In this document: positions 24,721 to 33,179 of the stretch, piece after piece | Layout: each line of letters begins with the position of its first letter | How positions within the stretch are numbered: position 1 is the stretch's first letter | Assembly: GCF_028596025.1 (NCBI RefSeq) | Contig: NZ_CP117167.1 | Span: 5,828,001-5,892,000, forward strand | DNA length: 64,000 nt | Reading direction: 5' to 3' | Source: Mucilaginibacter jinjuensis | GTDB lineage: Bacteria; Bacteroidota; Bacteroidia; Sphingobacteriales; Sphingobacteriaceae | Notes under the pieces: model-generated | Databases searched by the model: none | What the model saw: the letters and a program-made list of their open reading frames with translations, nothing else | What the model was told of the DNA's origin: nothing | Translations under genes and position numbers: made by a program

Positions 24721-25794
24721 ATGTTAGATAAATTAGAAGCGATAAAACAGCGTTGGCAAACAGTTGAAGGCGAGCTTAGCAGCCCTGATGCAATGAGCGA
24801 CATGAAACGTTTTGCCCAGCTGAGCAAAGAATATAAAGACCTCACCAGTGTTGTAGAAGAATATAATATCTACAAAAACATCATGAGCAATATTGATGCT
24901 AACAAAGAGATTCTGGCTACTGAGAAGGACGAAGAGTTTCGCGAGATGGCTAAATCTGAATTAGATGAGCTTTTGGTGCAGCGTGATGAGAAGGAAGAGT
25001 TTATCCGCCTGATGCTGATCCCTAAAGATCCAGAAGATGCGAAACACGCTATCATCGAGATCCGTGGTGGTACAGGTGGCGACGAGGCTGCCCTATTTGC
25101 CGGCGACCTTTACCGTATGTACATGCGTTATTGCGAACGCCGTGGCTGGAAAACCGAATTGGTTGATTATACCGAAGGTACATCCGGCGGTTACAAAGAG
25201 GTTGTATTAAACATCTTGGCTGATGATGCTTATGGTACTTTAAAATACGAATCGGGCGTACACCGTGTACAACGTGTACCTGATACCGAAACCCAGGGCC
25301 GTGTGCATACCTCGGCAGCAACCGTGGTAGTATTGCCAGAGGTTGATGAATTTGATATTGACCTGCAGGTGAGTGATATTCGCAAAGATCTGTTCTGTGC
25401 TTCGGGCCCGGGCGGACAGTCGGTTAATACTACTTATTCTGCTGTGCGTTTAACCCACATCCCTACCGGTATTGTGGCACAATGCCAGGATCAGAAATCG
25501 CAATTAAAGAACTACGATAAGGCTTTACAGGTACTACGTTCGCGCGTTTACGAAATGGAATTGCAGAAACATTTGGAAGAAGTTTCTAAAAAACGCAAAA
25601 CCATGGTATCAACCGGCGATCGTTCGGCCAAAGTTCGTACCTATAATTACCCTCAGGGCCGTGTTACCGAACACCGTATCGGCCTAACCATTTATAACCT
25701 ACCAAACGTTATGAACGGTGATTTACAGGAGATTATGGAATCATTACAGTTCGCCGAAAACGCAGAAAAACTGAAAGAAGGCACCGTAGCCTAA
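24721..25794 (+). CDS. prfA: peptide chain release factor 1
   Basis: Recognises UAA and UAG stop codons and triggers peptide release. From ATG 24721 the protein is 357 residues, the family norm. The stop-codon reading tripeptide is PDT in RVPDTETQGRVHTSAA near 184-199, the PxT type of RF1 rather than SPF of RF2. The catalytic GGQ lies in SGPGGQSVNTTYSAVR near 229. The C-terminal block ARTYNYPQGRVTEHRI is represented here by VRTYNYPQGRVTEHRIGLT. A tRNA-Asp gene follows 61 bp downstream. Confidence 0.96.
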   Translation: MLDKLEAIKQRWQTVEGELSSPDAMSDMKRFAQLSKEYKDLTSVVEEYNIYKNIMSNIDANKEILATEKDEEFREMAKSELDELLVQRDEKEEFIRLMLIPKDPEDAKHAIIEIRGGTGGDEAALFAGDLYRMYMRYCERRGWKTELVDYTEGTSGGYKEVVLNILADDAYGTLKYESGVHRVQRVPDTETQGRVHTSAATVVVLPEVDEFDIDLQVSDIRKDLFCASGPGGQSVNTTYSAVRLTHIPTGIVAQCQDQKSQLKNYDKALQVLRSRVYEMELQKHLEEVSKKRKTMVSTGDRSAKVRTYNYPQGRVTEHRIGLTIYNLPNVMNGDLQEIMESLQFAENAEKLKEGTVA

Positions 25795-25809
25795 TTTTTT
25801 CAAATATTT

Positions 25810-25840
25810 TTTGGGATTGCAAATCCAATTCCTATATTTG
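25810..25840 (+). promoter_or_regulatory. tRNA-Asp promoter
   Basis: TTTG at 25810-25813, exactly 19 nt, then TATATTTG at 25833-25840: a perfect match to the Bacteroidota consensus. Predicted transcription start is about 10 nt before the mature tRNA. Confidence 0.75.
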
Positions 25841-25855
25841 CAATCCCAAACGGGA

Positions 25856-25929
25856 GGAGTGGTAGTTCAGCTGGTTAGAATACATGCCTGTCACGCATGG
25901 GGTCGCGGGTTCGAGTCCCGTCCATTCCG
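25856..25929 (+). tRNA. tRNA-Asp (GTC)
   Basis: Cloverleaf folds fully: acceptor GGAGTGG with CCATTCC (one G-U pair), D arm with AGTTCAGCTGGTTAGAAT, anticodon arm ATGCCTGTCACGCAT with anticodon GTC at 25890-25892, T arm GCGGGTTCGAGTCCCGT, discriminator G. CCA is not encoded. Confidence 0.97.
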
Positions 25930-25930
25930 C

Positions 25931-26040
25931 AAAAAGCTCATCAGATAATGATGGGCTTTTTTTGTTTATGCCTTTTGTTATAGCAACGGCGCAAGTACTT
26001 CACTTCACAATACTACGCTGGGAGCCCGGCAACCATTAAG
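25931..26040 (+). repeat. tRNA-Asp 3' module, copy 1, including terminator
   Basis: Terminator AAGCTCATCA (25934-25943) with TGATGGGCTT (25949-25958) and a T-run, then TTTGTTTATG and about 70 bp containing CAAGTACTTC and ACTACGCTGGGAG. Degenerate relatives lie at 27236-27350 and 27948-28075. Confidence 0.6.
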
Positions 26041-26090
26041 CTTGTTGAAACGTATCTTCTGATATATCCTAAACTTTGATTTTCAATATC

Positions 26091-27227
26091 ATGAAGGCCT
26101 TTCCTAGCAATGTTTTTTCACGTTCTATTACACCCTGCTTGTTTTATTTATGCTTGTTATTGGGCGTAGGTGTATTGTCTTTTAAGAAACCAAGTTACAA
26201 CTGGGATATGTTGGCATATACAGCTGTCATACTTCAATATGACGCTCAGACGAAAGATGTACATCAAATGGTTTATCAATTAGCATCAAGGCAGCTGCCA
26301 GCGGATACTTATGATCAATTGGCAGGAGCTTCAAATCCTGAAAGAAAAAACTGGAAGGAAAATGACGCAGCATTTCACCAAAAACTCCCCGTTTATGTAA
26401 TTAAGCCGTTATACACCATGATGGCATACGGCTTTTATAAATTGGGGATACCTATATTCAAGGCAACGGTGGTGCCTTCAGTTATTGCCTATATCATGAC
26501 TGGGATATTATTACTGATCTGGCTGAATAAATATCTGAAGCCCGTTCACGCGACCATCACTTGTTCGATGATCATGTTGCTGCCGCCGGTACTGGAAGCA
26601 GCTAAACTTTCAACACCAGACTTTTTAGCAGGAATGCTGTTGTTTTACGGCGTTTATTTTATGGTAGAGAAAGCATCGGTAACTGCTTTTTTTATATTCG
26701 GCATCCTTGCTGTTTTGAGCCGGATAGACTTTATTTTACCTCTATTGATCTTACTACCGGCCTTAACGTTTCTGGCTAAAGAACTTTCCGTAGGAAAACT
26801 TATTGCATTCATGAGCATTGCTGTGGTTGTTTATTTACTGATTGCCAGCAATGCCTTGGGATACGGATGGAACATGTTATATTTTCCGTCATTCTTCCAT
26901 ACCCTCAACCCAAAGCATGAGGTGCGGTCTGCCTTCTCGATGCATGATTATTGGGAATTATTAAAGGCGCAGGTTATGACAGCGCTGTATCACTCCCATT
27001 TCGTTTGGCTGTTATTGATCGCGACACTAACATTACTGCAATACCGCCTTTACGAATTGAAGAGCAACATGGCCATTTTGATTATAATTTCTCTGCTGTT
27101 TGCGATAGCAGCCCGGTTCTTATTACAGCCTGTTATAGCAGATCGCTTTTATATAGGATATTATCTAATCTTTGTCACCCTATTCGTGGTCCAGCTAACC
27201 AAACGGCCTCGGGTGATGGTACATTAA
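26091..27227 (+). CDS. multi-pass membrane protein, GT-C-like, unknown function
   Basis: About 378 residues from ATG 26091. At least eight hydrophobic helices. Between TM1 and TM2 lies an extracytoplasmic loop with KKPSYNWDMLAYTAVILQYD near 30-50 and a long polar stretch. The NWDMLAY acidic pattern after TM1 recalls the first loop of GT-C membrane glycosyltransferases, which is inference. The C-terminus (QPVIADRFYIGYYLIFVTLF) is hydrophobic. It sits alone between two copies of the tRNA-Asp 3' module, suggesting accessory acquisition. No substrate can be proposed. Confidence 0.75.
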   Translation: MKAFPSNVFSRSITPCLFYLCLLLGVGVLSFKKPSYNWDMLAYTAVILQYDAQTKDVHQMVYQLASRQLPADTYDQLAGASNPERKNWKENDAAFHQKLPVYVIKPLYTMMAYGFYKLGIPIFKATVVPSVIAYIMTGILLLIWLNKYLKPVHATITCSMIMLLPPVLEAAKLSTPDFLAGMLLFYGVYFMVEKASVTAFFIFGILAVLSRIDFILPLLILLPALTFLAKELSVGKLIAFMSIAVVVYLLIASNALGYGWNMLYFPSFFHTLNPKHEVRSAFSMHDYWELLKAQVMTALYHSHFVWLLLIATLTLLQYRLYELKSNMAILIIISLLFAIAARFLLQPVIADRFYIGYYLIFVTLFVVQLTKRPRVMVH

Positions 27228-27235
27228 AGTTTTCC

Positions 27236-27350
27236 ACGAAAAGTTCATCGGGTAGTGATGAGCTTTTTTGTTTATGACTATAGACGAATACTTCAATTTC
27301 ATATTCCGATGCTACATACTTGCGCCAGAATTGAAGGAGCCAAAGCAGGG
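27236..27350 (+). repeat. tRNA-Asp 3' module, copy 2
   Basis: Hairpin AAGTTCATC (27241-27249) with GATGAGCTT (27257-27265) and a T-run, then TTTGTTTATG and GCTACATACTTGCGCCAGAA. The latter resembles CTGCATAACTATGCCAGAAT in copy 3. It doubles as terminator of the membrane-protein gene. Confidence 0.6.
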
Positions 27351-27445
27351 GATTCTAAAAGCTAAGAAATAGATCAACCAGTATGGCGGTGCTTTATCAA
27401 TAAATCACATTGTGGCAACTTAAGCTAACTCAGAAATTGATCTTG

Positions 27446-27919
27446 CTACTTTATCAGCTCCCAATTTATGTGATCATTACAATCAAAATATTTAAAGACC
27501 TTGATTATTTTAAATAAGTCCGGCTCTTTCTCAAATCCTAAATTTTTTAAAGAACCAACGTAATCACCATGCTTCCTAAAACCCGCAACAAGCCTTTTTG
27601 TGGGTACAATTATAAACCAGGCGTCCTTTGCTGGCTTATAATTAACAGTCGTGTTTTTACCATGAGCTAATATTATTCCTTTTATTACTCTAATATCTTC
27701 TATGCCATTAACAGGAGCAGGAATATCATTAGTATCTATCGAAGTAATAATCCAGTTAGGTTTCGTTGATGGTGTAGTGGCTTCATATGGTTTAACTAAA
27801 GGTATTCGGGCCAAGTCAAATCCTCCTTTATTAGTATAAAAATCATCAACTTTTTTACCGGAGCCTTGATTGCAGGCAAAAACATTAATCAAGATGATAA
27901 TATATACTAACCATTTCAT
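27446..27919 (-). CDS. small lipoprotein of unknown function
   Basis: 157 residues beginning MKWLVYIIILINVFACNQGS, a lipoprotein signal with lipidated Cys16. The mature part is hydrophilic with a beta-rich centre (WIITSIDTNDIPAPVNGIED, VIKGIILAHGK, DAWFIIVPTKRLVAGF). The middle includes a GIEDIRVIKG stretch but no motif I can name. Composition is A+T-rich compared with neighbours. It lies between copies 2 and 3 of the tRNA-Asp module, on the opposite strand to the membrane protein. Confidence 0.7.
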   Translation of the reverse strand: MKWLVYIIILINVFACNQGSGKKVDDFYTNKGGFDLARIPLVKPYEATTPSTKPNWIITSIDTNDIPAPVNGIEDIRVIKGIILAHGKNTTVNYKPAKDAWFIIVPTKRLVAGFRKHGDYVGSLKNLGFEKEPDLFKIIKVFKYFDCNDHINWELIK

Positions 27920-27947
27920 TATTTAGAAGTTATCGAGAAGTTAATGA

Positions 27948-28075
27948 CGCAAAAAGCCCATCATTATATGATGAGCTTTTTTGTTTATGCATTATAGAAT
28001 CTGTAAAGAACAAGTACCTCTACGTCATAATTCAACACTGCATAACTATGCCAGAATTTGATAAGGAGGGCAATG
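27948..28075 (+). repeat. tRNA-Asp 3' module, copy 3
   Basis: CGCAAAAAGCCC at its left edge matches the end of tRNA-Asp plus flank (CGCAAAAAGCTC). Hairpin AAGCCCATCAT (27954-27964) with ATGATGAGCTT (27968-27978) and a T-run, then TTGTTTATGC and CTGCATAACTATGCCAGAAT. Confidence 0.6.
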
Positions 28076-28121
28076 AGCCTTTACATCTCTTGCCCTACCT
28101 AATGCCAAAGACTGAGAGCCA

Positions 28122-28940
28122 TTAACTCTTATCTAACACCCCTTCAGCTTGTTCAGCAATTTCAGGCTTTATTAATCGCTTTTTAGGGAAGTTGAACAAT
28201 AACGACGTTATTACCGGGATAATAAATATGCCTACCGTAAATACCGATACAAAAATATCGGCCTTTTCTCCCTCTAATAATTTAGAGAAAGATGCATCCG
28301 GGTAAAAGTGAGTATATAATGAGGCGGCGAGCTTTACGCCCAGTAAACCAATTACAATAAAGGCAACGGTTTCCAGGAAACTGAATTTCTCCATCAGTTT
28401 AACAAAGCCCTGGGCTACGAAACGCATGGCCAGTATACCGATAAATACGCCGGTATAAATCAGAAAAACGTGATCGGTAAAGGCTACTGCGGCAAAAACG
28501 TTATCGATTGAGAACGCCAGGTCCATCACCTCAACCAAAGCCACGGTTGCCCAAAAGGTGCCGATTAAGCCCACGGTTGATTTATAAACCCAGTTCTTAC
28601 TTTTGTCAACGCTTTCGTCTTCACCTTCATCACCTGCCGATGCTTTGCCTTTAAAATAATCAAAGGCCAGGTATAACAGGTATAAACCACCTAGTGGTTT
28701 TAACCACCATATTTTAACCAGCCAGGCCGCCAGAAACAAGCAGGTGCCCCGTAATACATACGCGCCAATAATACCGTATCTAAGTGCCTTACTCCTTTGT
28801 TTGGCAGGCAAATCAATTACCATGGTTGCCAGCACGGCTGCATTATCAACAGAAAGCAAGCTTTCTATTACTATCAGGTTTAATATAATAAGTAAGCCTG
28901 CTTTAATGTCGCTTCCTAAAAGCGTGTGTAAAAAATCCAT
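28122..28940 (-). CDS. TerC-family membrane protein
   Basis: A 272-residue protein with about seven transmembrane helices. The two family-defining acidic membrane motifs are visible: ESLLSVDNAAVLA near 25-37 and EVMDLAFSIDNVFAA near 136-150, likely metal-ion ligands. A charged cytoplasmic loop (KGKASAGDEGEDESVDKSK) lies near 95-115. TerC proteins are linked to tellurite resistance and Mn/Ca handling. It is the last gene of the minus-strand Ter cluster, about 40 bp behind the 320-residue unknown, consistent with co-transcription. Confidence 0.93.
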   Translation of the reverse strand: MDFLHTLLGSDIKAGLLIILNLIVIESLLSVDNAAVLATMVIDLPAKQRSKALRYGIIGAYVLRGTCLFLAAWLVKIWWLKPLGGLYLLYLAFDYFKGKASAGDEGEDESVDKSKNWVYKSTVGLIGTFWATVALVEVMDLAFSIDNVFAAVAFTDHVFLIYTGVFIGILAMRFVAQGFVKLMEKFSFLETVAFIVIGLLGVKLAASLYTHFYPDASFSKLLEGEKADIFVSVFTVGIFIIPVITSLLFNFPKKRLIKPEIAEQAEGVLDKS

Positions 28941-28980
28941 ATCGTGTAAAGTTTTGGATGTTGTTTAATCTATTTGTTGT

Positions 28981-29943
28981 TTAAATAATATCGGTGTTAA
29001 GCATACTCTTTAAAATATTAGCCTGTACATCAATATCGCTTATACTGGTTAAAAAGTTAATATCGTTCAGCTTTTTATAGTTATCCACCAACAAACTCTT
29101 AATTTCTGAGGGGATAGTTTTTTTTACGCTGCTAATAGTGTTTTGCAACTGATTATTCTTATCAATAATCTCCTGCACAAAGCTCTCCTTTTTCGACAAT
29201 TCGGTAGTTAACTCCATATTGTTGAGCAAAGAAATATCCATAAACAGAAACAAGTTTTTTAAAGGATAATACAAAAAGTAGCGATCCTCTTCATTAAACT
29301 TATAGATCTCCGCTATCTGTTCATCGGCCCTTATACCGCAATAAAAACTGGTGCGGAAATCGTATTTGCATAATACCCCCATCAGCTTTTTCTGGATGAT
29401 GGCATAAGCGTTACTGTATACTGCAGCGGCATCATACTTAACAATATCGTTGATCATTGCCGGTGAAACCTCGTAATAAAAGTCGTGCGAAAACCGGGTA
29501 CTAAACAGGTTGATATTTTTTGAGAATGGGTAATCGGCCGTGTCATCAGACAGTACCTTGTACAAGTTGCGTAAGGATGTATTTATTTTGAGTGCTTGCC
29601 GCTGCTGCTCTATCTTATAATCCTGCATGGTATATGCAGAACTATGGATCTGTTCAACCAGATTTTTGTTCAGCTCAATCTCATCAAGCAGCAGGCTGAT
29701 GCTTTTTTCGTTGTTCTTTTTTATTTTTTTTAACAGATCAATTAAACTGGTGGTAAACTGGAGATGAAACAGCTCCAGTTTATTAATATCAATTTCGGGA
29801 TTGTTTGCAAATAGTTGATGGATAACCTGGCTGCGCAGATAGATCTTATAGATGATCTCCTCTTCAAAAAAAACCGAAAGTAGTTGCAGTTTACTTATAA
29901 GCCTGCCTGAGTCATTTAATATCGCTATCCGATTTTCATCCAT
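28981..29943 (-). CDS. Ter-locus helical protein of unknown function
   Basis: 320 residues, almost wholly alpha-helical and charged, no signal peptide or membrane helix. Contains long amphipathic stretches (FTTSLIDLLKKIKKNNEKSI near 90, DEIELNKNLVEQIHSSAYTM near 107) and a C-terminal coiled segment (QEIIDKNNQLQNTISSVKKT near 257). A Cys/Tyr-rich patch CKYDFRTSFYCGIRADEQIA lies near 192. I do not recognise the family. It starts 9 bp after telA and precedes terC, so it belongs to the same transcript; a soluble partner of TelA is a reasonable guess. Confidence 0.75.
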   Translation of the reverse strand: MDENRIAILNDSGRLISKLQLLSVFFEEEIIYKIYLRSQVIHQLFANNPEIDINKLELFHLQFTTSLIDLLKKIKKNNEKSISLLLDEIELNKNLVEQIHSSAYTMQDYKIEQQRQALKINTSLRNLYKVLSDDTADYPFSKNINLFSTRFSHDFYYEVSPAMINDIVKYDAAAVYSNAYAIIQKKLMGVLCKYDFRTSFYCGIRADEQIAEIYKFNEEDRYFLYYPLKNLFLFMDISLLNNMELTTELSKKESFVQEIIDKNNQLQNTISSVKKTIPSEIKSLLVDNYKKLNDINFLTSISDIDVQANILKSMLNTDII

Positions 29944-29952
29944 CTACTTAAT

Positions 29953-31080
29953 TTACGCAATATTGGTTACATTTTTCTTTAGCTCTGTTTCTAAATTCTG
30001 TAACTCTGTATTTAACACTTTTCTATTTTGAGTACCCTCGTCATGGATACGTTTTACCTCACTCAGGGTTTCGATCAATGACTGGGTTGTTCTCTTTAAG
30101 GTATCAATGGACACAACGGTTTTCTCATTTTCGCGGGCAACATCGATACTGTTTTGTTTAAGCAGCTCGGCATTTTTTTGCAAAATGGTATTAGTTGTAT
30201 CAGAGATCTTCTTCTGCATCTCCACATTGGCTTTTTGCCTTTGCAATGCAACTGCAATAGTAAGCTGATTTTTCCAAACCGGGATAGTGGTTGAAATAAT
30301 TGACTGCGCTTTTTCTGCAATAGAAGTGTTATTGTTTTGCACAACCCTAATTTGCGCCAGCGATTGCATCATAATAAAACGTACCACTTTTAAATCGGCC
30401 ATACGTTTATCAAGGCGATTCACAAAATCGCGCAGGTCGGCAATTTCATAGTCGTTATAGTCTGCCGGGCGGCCTTCCATTTCGGCCAGCTTTGCGCTTA
30501 GCTCGTTAAACTTTAACTGGCCCGAGATAATCAGCTCCTCCATTTGTTTAATGTAGCTTACATTGCTATCAAACATGGTTTGCAGCGAGCTATTATCTTT
30601 GATAGAGTTTACCCTGCCCGCTTTTATTTTATTGGTGATCTTGTCAATGTTATTTACAACCGTATCGTACTTGGCGAAAAGTTTTTCGGCATCAAACATC
30701 AGTTTTTTAATAAAAGGGATGTGTGCTAAAAAGCCTTTAATACCGGTTTGGTTAAGCTCGTCAACATCGATGTAGTTAAGCTCTGTAAGCAAATCGGTAA
30801 TTAGACCTCCTACCTCGCCCGAATTATAGGTACGCACCGATGTTAAAAACTGGTTACTATACTTCTCCATCGAGTTTTGTACCTCGGTTCCGTAATTCAG
30901 GATCGAGTTAACATCCGATGGGTTGAGGTTTTTGCTCAACTCGGTATATTTCTTTTCATCCTCGGGTGTAATCAGGTTTAGATTAACGTTACCGTCTTTA
31001 TCTAACTTTAATTGCGACGGGGTATTATTATTCTCCGGCACCGGGGTTAATTCGTTAGTATCAACTGGTGTAATATCCAT
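29953..31080 (-). CDS. telA: toxic anion resistance protein TelA
   Basis: 375 residues with the all-helical TelA domain (about 60-360): GIKGFLAHIPFIKKLMFDAE near 124, IRVVQNNNTSIAEKAQSIIS near 246 and TTIPVWKNQLTIAVALQRQ near 268 are characteristic. The C-terminus is coiled coil (DTLKRTTQSLIETLSEVKRI). No membrane segment. TelA proteins accompany TerD-type proteins in stress and tellurite loci; the molecular action is not established. It is the middle of a seven-to-nine gene minus-strand operon here. Confidence 0.93.
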   Translation of the reverse strand: MDITPVDTNELTPVPENNNTPSQLKLDKDGNVNLNLITPEDEKKYTELSKNLNPSDVNSILNYGTEVQNSMEKYSNQFLTSVRTYNSGEVGGLITDLLTELNYIDVDELNQTGIKGFLAHIPFIKKLMFDAEKLFAKYDTVVNNIDKITNKIKAGRVNSIKDNSSLQTMFDSNVSYIKQMEELIISGQLKFNELSAKLAEMEGRPADYNDYEIADLRDFVNRLDKRMADLKVVRFIMMQSLAQIRVVQNNNTSIAEKAQSIISTTIPVWKNQLTIAVALQRQKANVEMQKKISDTTNTILQKNAELLKQNSIDVARENEKTVVSIDTLKRTTQSLIETLSEVKRIHDEGTQNRKVLNTELQNLETELKKNVTNIA

Positions 31081-31168
31081 AATTGGGTAAGTTTTAAAGG
31101 TATTGTTTGATGATCTGCAACACTGCTTTAATTAAGCATACTGCAGATTAATGATTTAAATATACAGA

Positions 31169-31783
31169 TTATAAATATTGTTGGGTTACTGTTGCAACTG
31201 TGCCTTTCAGTTCTCTGTCTTTGGTAGGTTCGCCAATGGCATTAAATTTCCACTCGCCATTACGCTTATAGAAAACACCCATTACCATTGATACGTGGCC
31301 GGCAAAACCTGCACCATGTGCAATATCATACTTGGCAAACACCTCGTTTACTTGTGTGGGTGTGCCTTCATAAATACGGATAGATGCAAATGGTATTTTA
31401 CCGAAATCCTGCCCACGGAAACTGTTAAGCACAAATGCCACATAATTGGTACTGTCGCTCAATTTAGAAAAATCTACAGTGATCACTTCGTTATCCAAAC
31501 CATCATCGCCATCCAAGTCACCGGTCAAATCATCACCACTGTGTTTTACAGCAGCATTTTTTGATTTCAGGTTACCGAAGTAAATCACTTCTTCTAACTG
31601 TTTATCGGCACTGTACAATGCACAGCTGGCATCAAGGTCAACAGCTTCTTTGCCAGAACTTAGACCGAATAAGCCTTTCTTCTCAATAGCGCCCCAGTTT
31701 ATGCCTACACAAATGTTTTGCAGCTTACTGCCGTTTGATTTTTCGAGGCTGATGCGCTGCCCTTTTTCCAGGTTAATAGCCAT
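31169..31783 (-). CDS. TerD-family calcium-binding protein (TerZ-like)
   Basis: 204 residues of TerD beta-sandwich fold. Begins MAINLEKGQRISLEK, with the Ca-site segments VDLDASCALYS near 48, KHSGDDLTGDLDGDDGLDNE near 80 and ITVDFSKLSDST near 100, then FASIRIYEG near 128 and VFYKRNGEWKFNAIGE near 168. It differs from its three paralogues in having LDGDDGLDNE where they have (D)GDDE, closer to TerZ. It lies 3 bp after the next TerD gene, so co-translation is likely. Confidence 0.92.
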   Translation of the reverse strand: MAINLEKGQRISLEKSNGSKLQNICVGINWGAIEKKGLFGLSSGKEAVDLDASCALYSADKQLEEVIYFGNLKSKNAAVKHSGDDLTGDLDGDDGLDNEVITVDFSKLSDSTNYVAFVLNSFRGQDFGKIPFASIRIYEGTPTQVNEVFAKYDIAHGAGFAGHVSMVMGVFYKRNGEWKFNAIGEPTKDRELKGTVATVTQQYL

Positions 31784-31786
31784 GGC

Positions 31787-32341
31787 TTAGTTGTATTTGG
31801 TTAAATAATCTTTCAGTCCGCCTTTCATACCTGCGCCAACGGCTTCAAATTTCCACTCGTTATTACGTTTGTAGATACGGCCGAATTCGACAGCTGTTTC
31901 GATCGAAAAATCTTCTTCCAGCTCATATTTCAATATGTCTGCATTGGTAGCAGCATCAAAAATACGGATGAATGAATTGCGTACCTGACCAAAATTCTGG
32001 CGGCGGGCTTCGGCTTCGTGAATGGTTACTACGATACAGATCTCAGTTGCGCGGCTGTCTATTTTAGACAGGTCCACTTTGATTTGCTCGTCATCGCCAT
32101 CGCCTGCACCGGTAAGGTTATCACCAGTATGTTCTACAGCGCCATCAGGCGATGTTAAGTTGTTATAAAAAACGAAATGCTCATCTGACAGCATCTTCTT
32201 ATTTTCGCCCAAAATGAATACCGATGCATCCAGATCGAAAGCCGAACCTGTTGATGAACTGTTGGTATCCCAGCCTAAGCCAATCACAAATTTAGGGGCA
32301 TCTATAGCCTCGCGCTGGCCTTTTTGCAAATTAATTGCCAT
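31787..32341 (-). CDS. TerD-family calcium-binding protein
   Basis: 184 residues, canonical TerD/TerE size. MAINLQKGQREAIDA start; SAFDLDASVFILGENKK near 32, EHTGDNLTGAGDGDDEQIKV near 70-89 with the acidic Ca ligands, VVTIHEAEARRQNFGQVRNS near 103 and GRIYKRNNEWKFEAVGAG near 155. The start overlaps the end of the phosphoribosyltransferase gene by 11 bp. Close relative of the 191-residue TerD at 34563. Confidence 0.94.
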   Translation of the reverse strand: MAINLQKGQREAIDAPKFVIGLGWDTNSSSTGSAFDLDASVFILGENKKMLSDEHFVFYNNLTSPDGAVEHTGDNLTGAGDGDDEQIKVDLSKIDSRATEICIVVTIHEAEARRQNFGQVRNSFIRIFDAATNADILKYELEEDFSIETAVEFGRIYKRNNEWKFEAVGAGMKGGLKDYLTKYN

Positions 32342-33179
32342 GTTGTTTTATTTTTTGCTTGTTAGAAAATAATAATTCTTTGATATAATTAAGGTTCAGG
32401 GCATAGCTATCCATGGTATGGTAACTATTGCCTAAAGCCATATTGTATAAATGATTAATGAAACCTTCGGTTTGGTTTTGCATAAAAATGCGGAAGCTGT
32501 TATGCTCGTAATTTAAGATGTATTTTACGATACGGGTATTGATGCAGAAGTGCCCGCTGTTAACAATAGCATCCAGATCGAATATCGATTTTACATCGTG
32601 GTAATTAAGGTAGTTTTCGATATTAGGGTGGATGTCGGTATTAACCAGCTCGGCAAAGTAAAGCATGTGGATATCATTATCCATGCCATACTGCGCTATC
32701 ATTTTCGAGATCATCCTTTCGTGACTGCCCGTAATTTTAATATCATCCAGAAAAAGCAGTGTTTTATCTTCCAGGAAGTTGGCATCGATATGAAATGAAT
32801 CATTGCCGATCAAACTCATGCGCTGCTCTGCATTGAGCTCGCCGTAATCTTCTTTATAAGTGATGGTGCGGTGTACTTTGGTTTCCTGCACTACGGGGTA
32901 GCCATGCCCGGCCAGCCATTTATTGAGCTGAAAAACAAAATAGTTTTTCATGGCAAAGGTGGCGGTTGGTATAAAAGCATAAGGGCTTGATATCACCACA
33001 ATTTGCTGATGGATGGGCTGATGCGCCAATACCTCCTCAATAAAGCCATTAGCCAAATCGGTACCAAATGCAGCGGAAACCACATCATCGCCAAATTTAA
33101 AGCGGCTGTAATCACCGGCACTAAAACCAAAGCTGGTACTGCTTTTAATTTTATGCAGAGAATAGGTGTTGTGTTGCAT
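32331..33179 (-). CDS. Ter-associated phosphoribosyltransferase-like protein
   Basis: 282 residues. The PRPP-binding signature is clear: LLFLDDIKITGSHERM near 140 (hydrophobics, DD, then TGSH). An upstream loop, IVVISSPYAFIPTATFAMKN near 60-79, fits the pyrophosphate loop position. PRTase-like proteins of this kind are known companions of TerD and HAD genes in Ter stress loci, where a nucleotide-like product has been proposed; the substrate is unknown. It overlaps the HAD gene upstream by 29 bp and the TerD gene downstream by 11 bp, tight coupling that implies joint function. Confidence 0.85.
   Translation of the reverse strand: MQHNTYSLHKIKSSTSFGFSAGDYSRFKFGDDVVSAAFGTDLANGFIEEVLAHQPIHQQIVVISSPYAFIPTATFAMKNYFVFQLNKWLAGHGYPVVQETKVHRTITYKEDYGELNAEQRMSLIGNDSFHIDANFLEDKTLLFLDDIKITGSHERMISKMIAQYGMDNDIHMLYFAELVNTDIHPNIENYLNYHDVKSIFDLDAIVNSGHFCINTRIVKYILNYEHNSFRIFMQNQTEGFINHLYNMALGNSYHTMDSYALNLNYIKELLFSNKQKIKQHGN

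Noticed and set aside
27273..27371. A 32-codon frame after the second tRNA-Asp module
   Set aside because: The frame is not kept in the other two copies of the module, so it is probably not coding.
25930..28100. Integrated phage or conjugative element at tRNA-Asp
   Set aside because: No integrase, phage or transfer genes, and the repeated segments are degenerate terminators, not a clean attL/attR pair.
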